Positions 5,919 to 10,559 of a DNA stretch of 10,559 nucleotides are shown piece after piece. Positions within the stretch are counted from its first letter, which is position 1. Every line of letters starts with the position of its first letter. The translations under genes were made by a program, and so were the position numbers. Under the pieces are notes generated by a model. It did not search any database, was not told where the DNA came from, and saw nothing but the letters and a program-made list of their open reading frames with translations. This DNA comes from Gudongella sp964607545 (GTDB lineage Bacteria > Bacillota > Clostridia > Tissierellales > Tissierellaceae): the NCBI GenBank assembly GCA_964607545.1, contig CAZSLV010000066.1:1-10559 (forward strand), read 5' to 3'.

Positions 5919-7451
5919 ATGAAACGAGCCTTAATTAGTGTATATGATAAGACGGGTATAGTAGAATTTTCTAGGGACCTAGTAGACTTAGGTTGGGAAA
6001 TAATATCAACCGGTGGTACCTATAAGCTTTTAAAAGAAAACAATATAGATGCTAGGGAAGTAGATGAAGTTACGAATTTTCCTGAGATACTAGATGGGAG
6101 GGTCAAGACCCTTAACCCCTATATCCATGGTGGCATCCTTTTTAAAAGGGATGAAAAGACCCATGTAGATAAAATTAATGAACTTGGGATTGAGGGCATA
6201 GATATGATTGTAAATAACCTTTATCCCTTTGAAGAAACCCTACATAAAAATGGAATTACAGAAGAAGAGATTATTGAAAATATAGATATAGGTGGGCCTT
6301 CAATGATTAGGGCAGGGGCTAAGAACTTTAAAGATGTCATAGTTCTTATAGACCCAAGGGATTATAGGATGGTCCTAGAAAAGATTAAAGAAAAAAATGA
6401 TCTTGATTTACAAACAAAAAAATACTTGGCAAAAAAAGTATTTAATTACACTGCCTATTATGATTCTTTAATAGGCCAGTATTTTAACAAGGAACTTAAG
6501 GATGATTTTCCAGATTTACTAACCCTTCCCTATAGGAAAAAAACTACCTTAAGGTATGGTGAAAATCCCCACCAAAGGGCTAGCTTTTATTTAGACCATG
6601 AGGACCTTGAAGGTACAATAGGTGGTATGAAGCAAATTCATGGAAGGGAACTTTCCTACAATAATATTAACGATGCAAATGGGGCAATTAATTTATTAAA
6701 AGAATTTACCCAAGCTAGTGCAGTTGCAGTTAAACATGCTAACCCATGCGGGGTAGGAAGTGGATCTAGTATTGAAGAAGCCTTTATAAAGGCTTATGAA
6801 TGCGATAAGGAGTCTATCTTTGGAGGAATTGTAGCCTTAAACCGTCAAGTTACTTATGACCTTAGCCTACTTTTAAATAAAATATTTTTAGAAATTGTAA
6901 TTGCACCAAGTTTTTCCAGCGAAGCCTTAGAAGTACTTACTCAAAAGAAAAATATAAGGCTTCTAGAAATAAAAGAGATTTCAGAAAAAGTTTATAAAAG
7001 ACCCGCCATAAAACAAGTTGATGGGGGGCTACTGCTACAAGATAAAAATTTAGATGTCCTCCTAGATGATTTAAATATTGTGACAAATGAATTTCCTAAT
7101 GAAAAAGAATTGGATGATATGGTATTTGCATGGAAGATTGCAAAACACATATCATCAAATGGGGTAGTTATAGCAAAAGATTCTGCAAGTATAGGGATTG
7201 GACTTGGAGAAGTAAACAGGTTTTGGGCTGTAGAAGAAGCAATAGAAAGGGCAGGAGATAAAGTAAGTGGGGCAGTTTTAGCATCAGATGGGTTTTTTCC
7301 CTTTAAAGACTCTATTGAAGCCATAGCAAAAGCTGGAGTAACTTGTATTATACAACCAGGGGGATCTATTAAGGACCCTGAAGTTATAGAAGCTGCAAAT
7401 AAGGCTAAGATTAAGATGGTATTTACTAATATCAGGCATTTTAGGCACTAG
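5919..7451 (+). CDS. purH: Bifunctional AICAR transformylase / IMP cyclohydrolase (PurH)
   Basis: Catalyses the final two steps, AICAR to FAICAR with 10-formyl-THF and then ring closure to IMP. The 510-residue protein has both domains. The N-terminal MGS-like cyclohydrolase domain (about 1-195) carries STGGTYKLL and GRVKTLNPYIHGGIL; the family usually reads TLHP here, so Asn66 replaces a conserved His. The C-terminal transformylase domain carries LRYGENPHQ, VKHANPCGVGSG with catalytic Lys272 and His273, and SDGFFPFKDSIE. NRFWAVEEAIERAG is a clostridial-style variant of the usual RVDAA segment. The start is ATG 5919, preceded by AAAAGGAG at 5905-5912; an upstream in-frame GTG at 5886 lies inside purN and gives a non-family extension. 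Confidence 0.95.
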   Translation: MKRALISVYDKTGIVEFSRDLVDLGWEIISTGGTYKLLKENNIDAREVDEVTNFPEILDGRVKTLNPYIHGGILFKRDEKTHVDKINELGIEGIDMIVNNLYPFEETLHKNGITEEEIIENIDIGGPSMIRAGAKNFKDVIVLIDPRDYRMVLEKIKEKNDLDLQTKKYLAKKVFNYTAYYDSLIGQYFNKELKDDFPDLLTLPYRKKTTLRYGENPHQRASFYLDHEDLEGTIGGMKQIHGRELSYNNINDANGAINLLKEFTQASAVAVKHANPCGVGSGSSIEEAFIKAYECDKESIFGGIVALNRQVTYDLSLLLNKIFLEIVIAPSFSSEALEVLTQKKNIRLLEIKEISEKVYKRPAIKQVDGGLLLQDKNLDVLLDDLNIVTNEFPNEKELDDMVFAWKIAKHISSNGVVIAKDSASIGIGLGEVNRFWAVEEAIERAGDKVSGAVLASDGFFPFKDSIEAIAKAGVTCIIQPGGSIKDPEVIEAANKAKIKMVFTNIRHFRH

Positions 7452-7464
7452 GAGGGATTTTTAA

Positions 7465-8718
7465 ATGAAAATACTAGTAATAGGAAGCGGCGGACGGGAG
7501 CATGCCTTGTGCTGGAAGCTAAATAAGTCAAAAAAAGTAGATGAGATTTACTGTGCACCTGGAAATGCTGGCACGGGAACCCTAGCAAAAAACATAGATA
7601 TAAAAGCAAATGATTTATCAGGCCTATTAAACTTTGCCCTAAAAGAAAAAATAGACTTGACCCTAGTCGGGCCAGAAGACCCCCTTGTCCTAGGTATAGT
7701 AGACTTATTTGAATCCAATAATTTGAAAATATTTGGGCCAAATAAGTTTGGAGCAAGGCTTGAAGCAAGCAAGGATTTTTCTAAAGAATTTATGATTAAA
7801 TACGGGGTTCCAACAGCAAAGTATAAAACCTTTTATGACTATGATTCAGCTGTTTTGGGGATTGAAAGTTTTTCCTACCCCCTAGTAATAAAGGCTGATG
7901 GACTTTGTCTTGGAAAAGGAGTTGTTATTTGCCATGATAAAGAAACAGCCCATAAAACCCTGGATGATATATTAAATAAAAAGGTATTTGGCAAGGAAGG
8001 GGAAAGAGTAGTTATAGAAGAATTTTTACATGGGATTGAAGCATCCTTACTATGCTTTGTTTCTCATAATAAGATCTTCCCCATGGAAAGTGCCAAGGAC
8101 TATAAACAAATTTATGAAAATGACAAGGGGCCAAACACAGGCGGAGTTGGGTGCTATTCACCAAACCACCTATTTACTGACTCTTTAAAGGAAAAGATTA
8201 AGGTTGAAGTTTTAAATAAAATTGAAAATGGGCTAAATAAGGATGGACATGATTACACAGGGGTCTTATTTATTGGCTTTATGATAGATAAAGAAAAACC
8301 AAAAGTAATGGAATTTAATGCAAGGTTTGGTGACCCAGAAACCCAAGTTGTAATCCCAAGGTTAGAATCAGACCTAGTAGAAGTATTACTAAAGGCCATA
8401 GGAAATGACTTAAAGGCTAGTGATATAGTTTGGAAAAAAGAGCCTTGTGTGACAGTAGTCTTAACTTCAAAGGGGTACCCTGGTCCTTATACTAAGGGGT
8501 ATAAGATAGAAGGTTTAGATAATTTGTCAAAAGAAATTATTGTTTTTCACAATGGGACAAAAGAAGAAAATGGTGAATTAGTAACTAATGGGGGTAGGGT
8601 TTTATCCATTACCGAACTAGGTCCGATTAAGGAGACAAGAGGGCAAATTTACGAAGAAATAAATAAGATAAATTTTCAAGGTTTATGCTATAGAAAAGAT
8701 ATTGCTTTATTTGAATAA
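7465..8718 (+). CDS. purD: GAR synthetase (phosphoribosylamine-glycine ligase, PurD)
   Basis: Joins glycine to the unstable phosphoribosylamine made by PurF, using ATP. The 417-residue length is normal for this ATP-grasp enzyme. Motifs: IGSGGREHA at 6-14, APGNAG, GPEDPL, FGPNKFGARLEASK, VIKADGLCLGKGV in the ATP-grasp region, KGPNTGGVGCYSP with Gly222-Gly227, and EFNARFGDPETQ at 283-294 with metal and ATP ligands. GGRVLSI marks the C-terminal domain. AGGAGGG at 7450-7455 overlaps the purH stop. It is the last gene of the tight operon. No intrinsic terminator follows; the only hairpin (about 8718-8734) is all A-T and has no T run, so transcription may continue into fhs. Confidence 0.95.
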   Translation: MKILVIGSGGREHALCWKLNKSKKVDEIYCAPGNAGTGTLAKNIDIKANDLSGLLNFALKEKIDLTLVGPEDPLVLGIVDLFESNNLKIFGPNKFGARLEASKDFSKEFMIKYGVPTAKYKTFYDYDSAVLGIESFSYPLVIKADGLCLGKGVVICHDKETAHKTLDDILNKKVFGKEGERVVIEEFLHGIEASLLCFVSHNKIFPMESAKDYKQIYENDKGPNTGGVGCYSPNHLFTDSLKEKIKVEVLNKIENGLNKDGHDYTGVLFIGFMIDKEKPKVMEFNARFGDPETQVVIPRLESDLVEVLLKAIGNDLKASDIVWKKEPCVTVVLTSKGYPGPYTKGYKIEGLDNLSKEIIVFHNGTKEENGELVTNGGRVLSITELGPIKETRGQIYEEINKINFQGLCYRKDIALFE

Positions 8719-8738
8719 ATAATTAGAAATTATTGTAG

Positions 8739-8767
8739 TTTAAAAAATTTGAATTATCTGATATACT
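8739..8767 (+). promoter_or_regulatory. Candidate promoter for fhs
   Basis: An extended -10 element TGATATACT lies at 8759-8767 (TATACT at 8762-8767). A weak -35 match TTTAAA sits at 8739-8744, 17 bases upstream. Transcription would start near 8774 and leave an untranslated leader of about 75 bases. In AT-rich intergenic DNA such matches can be chance, but the extended -10 and the break in gene spacing support it. It would free fhs from the guanine/PRPP switch. Confidence 0.5.
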
Positions 8768-8800
8768 TAAATGTAGTATTGTCTTAAAAAATATTAAAAA

Positions 8801-8822
8801 ATCAGTAGCTAATATAACTGAT
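8801..8822 (+). other. Small hairpin in the fhs leader
   Basis: ATCAGT at 8801-8806 pairs perfectly with ACTGAT at 8817-8822 around a 10-base AT-rich loop, 15 bases upstream of the fhs ribosome binding site. It has no T run and matches no riboswitch I recognise. It may have no role. Confidence 0.3.
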
Positions 8823-8848
8823 TAACACTATTAAAAGGGGGAATTAAT

Positions 8849-10519
8849 TTGAAAACAGATGTTCAAATAGCACAGGAAGCCAAGATGCTACCCATTACAG
8901 AAGTAGCTGCTAAACTTAACATTTCAGAGGATGATTTAGTACATTACGGTAAGTACAAGGCTAAGGTATCCTTAGATGTACTTGAAAGATTAAAAGATAA
9001 ACCAGATGGTAAGTTAGTCCTTGTTACTGCAATTAACCCAACACCAGCAGGAGAAGGAAAGACAACCACAAACATAGGGCTTTCAATGGGCCTAAGCAAA
9101 ATTGGCAAAACAACTATAACAGCTCTAAGAGAACCATCTTTAGGACCTAGCTTTGGTATGAAGGGTGGGGCTGCTGGTGGTGGTTTTGCACAAGTAGTAC
9201 CTATGGCAGATATCAACCTTCATTTTACTGGAGATTTTCATGCTATAACAGCTTCAAACAACTTGATATCAGCTCTTTTAGATAATCATATTCACCAAGG
9301 TAATGTTCTAGGAATTGACCCAAGAAGGGTTGTTTGGAAAAGAGTTTTAGATATGAATGATAGGGCCCTTAGGAGTATAGTTGTTGGCCTAGGTGGAAAG
9401 CCAAACGGTATGCCAAGGGAAGATGGATTTGATATTACAGTTGCATCAGAAATTATGGCTATCTTCTGTTTAGCTTCTGACTTAGAAGATTTAAAAAGAA
9501 GAGTTTCCGAAATTATAGTTGCATATAAGTTTGATGGAAGTCCTGTATTTGCAAGAGACATAAATGCTCAAGGTGCAGTTGCCCTTTTATTAAAGGATGC
9601 CATAGCTCCTAACCTAGTACAAACATTAGAAAACACTCCAGCCTTAATTCACGGTGGACCATTTGCTAATATTGCCCATGGTTGTAACTCAATGCTTGCT
9701 ACTAAATTAGGTTTAAAACTTGCAGATTACACAGTAACTGAGGCAGGCTTTGGAGCTGATTTAGGAGCAGAAAAATTCTTTGATATCAAGGCAAGATTTG
9801 GAGATTTAAAACCAGATGTAACAGTTATAGTTGGAACTGTTAGGGCTTTAAAACACCACGGTGGAGCTAAAAAAGACGAACTAGGTGTAGAAAATCTTGA
9901 TTTCCTATCAAGAGGATTTAAAAACCTTGAAAAACATATTGAAAATGTCAATAAATTTGGAGTACCTGCAGTAGTTGCTATAAATAAATTCCCAACGGAT
10001 ACTCAAGCTGAAATAGACTTTGTCTTAAATAGGTGTAATGAACTAGGAGTAAAGGCAGTGTTATCAGATGTTTGGGCTCATGGTGGAGATGGTGGAGTTG
10101 AAATGGCTAAGGCTGTAGTAGAAGTTGCTGAAAAAGGCGAAGCTAACTTCAAACCACTTTATGATGTAAATGACACTATACCAGAAAAAATTGAAAAGAT
10201 TGCAAAAGAAATATATGGAGCAGAGGGTGTAGACTTTACTAACAAGTGCTTAAAGGAAATTGGGAATATTGCTAAGATGGGCTTTGATAAGATGCCAATT
10301 TGTATGGCTAAAACTCAATACTCCCTATCAGATGATCCGTTGCTATTAGGAAGACCAGAAGGCTTTAGGATAACTGTAAGAGATATTAAGGTTTCTAGAG
10401 GGGCAGGCTTCTTAGTTGCCTTAACAGGAGATATTATGACAATGCCTGGACTACCAAAAGTTCCTTCAGCTGACAATATAGACATATTAGAAAGTGGAGA
10501 AATAGTAGGCTTATTCTAA
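8849..10519 (+). CDS. fhs: Formate-tetrahydrofolate ligase (10-formyl-THF synthetase)
   Basis: Makes 10-formyl-THF from formate, THF and ATP in the cytoplasm. The 556-residue length is standard. TPAGEGKTT at 65-73 is the P-loop. LREPSLGPSFGMKGGAAGGG, the conserved stretch FTGDFHAI with NNLISAL, and ANIAHGCNS are all characteristic. PGLPKVPSADNIDI lies near the C-terminus. The start is TTG 8849 with AGGGGGA at 8836-8842; it gives KTDVQIAQEAKMLPI, the usual N-terminus, and the next ATG would cut into it. The product feeds PurN and PurH, both encoded upstream, which explains the position. In anaerobes the same enzyme also serves the methyl branch of acetogenesis or runs in reverse to make ATP in purine or glycine fermentation; the window does not show which applies. 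Confidence 0.97.
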   Translation: MKTDVQIAQEAKMLPITEVAAKLNISEDDLVHYGKYKAKVSLDVLERLKDKPDGKLVLVTAINPTPAGEGKTTTNIGLSMGLSKIGKTTITALREPSLGPSFGMKGGAAGGGFAQVVPMADINLHFTGDFHAITASNNLISALLDNHIHQGNVLGIDPRRVVWKRVLDMNDRALRSIVVGLGGKPNGMPREDGFDITVASEIMAIFCLASDLEDLKRRVSEIIVAYKFDGSPVFARDINAQGAVALLLKDAIAPNLVQTLENTPALIHGGPFANIAHGCNSMLATKLGLKLADYTVTEAGFGADLGAEKFFDIKARFGDLKPDVTVIVGTVRALKHHGGAKKDELGVENLDFLSRGFKNLEKHIENVNKFGVPAVVAINKFPTDTQAEIDFVLNRCNELGVKAVLSDVWAHGGDGGVEMAKAVVEVAEKGEANFKPLYDVNDTIPEKIEKIAKEIYGAEGVDFTNKCLKEIGNIAKMGFDKMPICMAKTQYSLSDDPLLLGRPEGFRITVRDIKVSRGAGFLVALTGDIMTMPGLPKVPSADNIDILESGEIVGLF

Positions 10520-10532
10520 ATCTTTAAATTTT

Positions 10533-10556
10533 GCTGGGTGAAATTCCCAGCTTTTT
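10533..10556 (+). terminator. Intrinsic terminator after fhs
   Basis: GCTGGG at 10533-10538 pairs with CCCAGC at 10546-10551 around a 7-base loop, followed by five T at 10552-10556. It starts 14 bases after the fhs stop codon. It is the first convincing end-of-transcript signal after the riboswitch leader. Confidence 0.85.
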
Positions 10557-10559
10557 GTT

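Noticed and set aside
7448..7768. Antisense open frame over the start of purD
   Set aside because: It covers conserved PurD motifs on the other strand; its Leu-rich product reflects AT-rich codons read backwards and shows no domain.
8718..8734. Inverted repeat AATAATT/AATTATT after purD as a terminator
   Set aside because: All pairs are A-T and the stem is followed by GTAG and not a T run, so it should not terminate transcription.
1..10559. Mobile elements, CRISPR arrays, tRNA or rRNA genes, defence or toxin genes
   Set aside because: No transposase, spaced repeats, cloverleaf or accessory gene was seen; apart from the leader and two gaps, the window is filled by metabolic genes in one direction.

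Overview
The window is a compact, AT-rich, one-direction (+ strand) purine gene cluster. Low G+C, strong AGGAGG-type ribosome binding sites, two TTG starts, an all-RNA switch in the leader and the protein variants point to a Gram-positive anaerobe of the Clostridia/Tissierellia type. This is inferred from style; the species cannot be named from the sequence.

Layout. Bases 1-357 form a regulatory leader: an imperfect direct repeat, a good sigma-A promoter, a guanine aptamer (120-187), a PRPP-type ykkC aptamer four bases further on (about 192-279), and an intrinsic terminator (275-326) whose 5' arm overlaps the end of the PRPP aptamer. Then come an NCS2 purine permease (358-1659), purC (1672-2355), a long hairpin between genes (2364-2406), purE (2457-2936), purF (2948-4297), purM (4311-5339), purN (5321-5902), purH (5919-7451) and purD (7465-8718). 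A 130-base gap with a candidate promoter separates this operon from fhs (8849-10519), which ends at an intrinsic terminator at the right edge.

How they work together. PurF makes phosphoribosylamine from PRPP, PurD makes GAR, and PurN formylates it. PurM makes AIR, PurE carboxylates it, PurC adds aspartate, and PurH performs the last two steps to IMP. PurL, PurB and PurK are not in the window, so FGAM synthesis and fumarate release must be encoded elsewhere. Fhs makes 10-formyl-THF, the one-carbon donor used by PurN and PurH. The leader appears to read the end product (guanine) and the starting substrate (PRPP) together, matching the published tandem guanine-PRPP riboswitch (IMPLY logic: off only when guanine is present and PRPP is scarce).

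The two most notable points are this two-ligand leader and PurF. PurF keeps its PRPP site and all four iron-sulfur cysteines, but has Ser in place of the N-terminal catalytic Cys and a changed oxyanion-hole loop. It therefore looks like a PurF that cannot hydrolyse glutamine and may use free ammonia.
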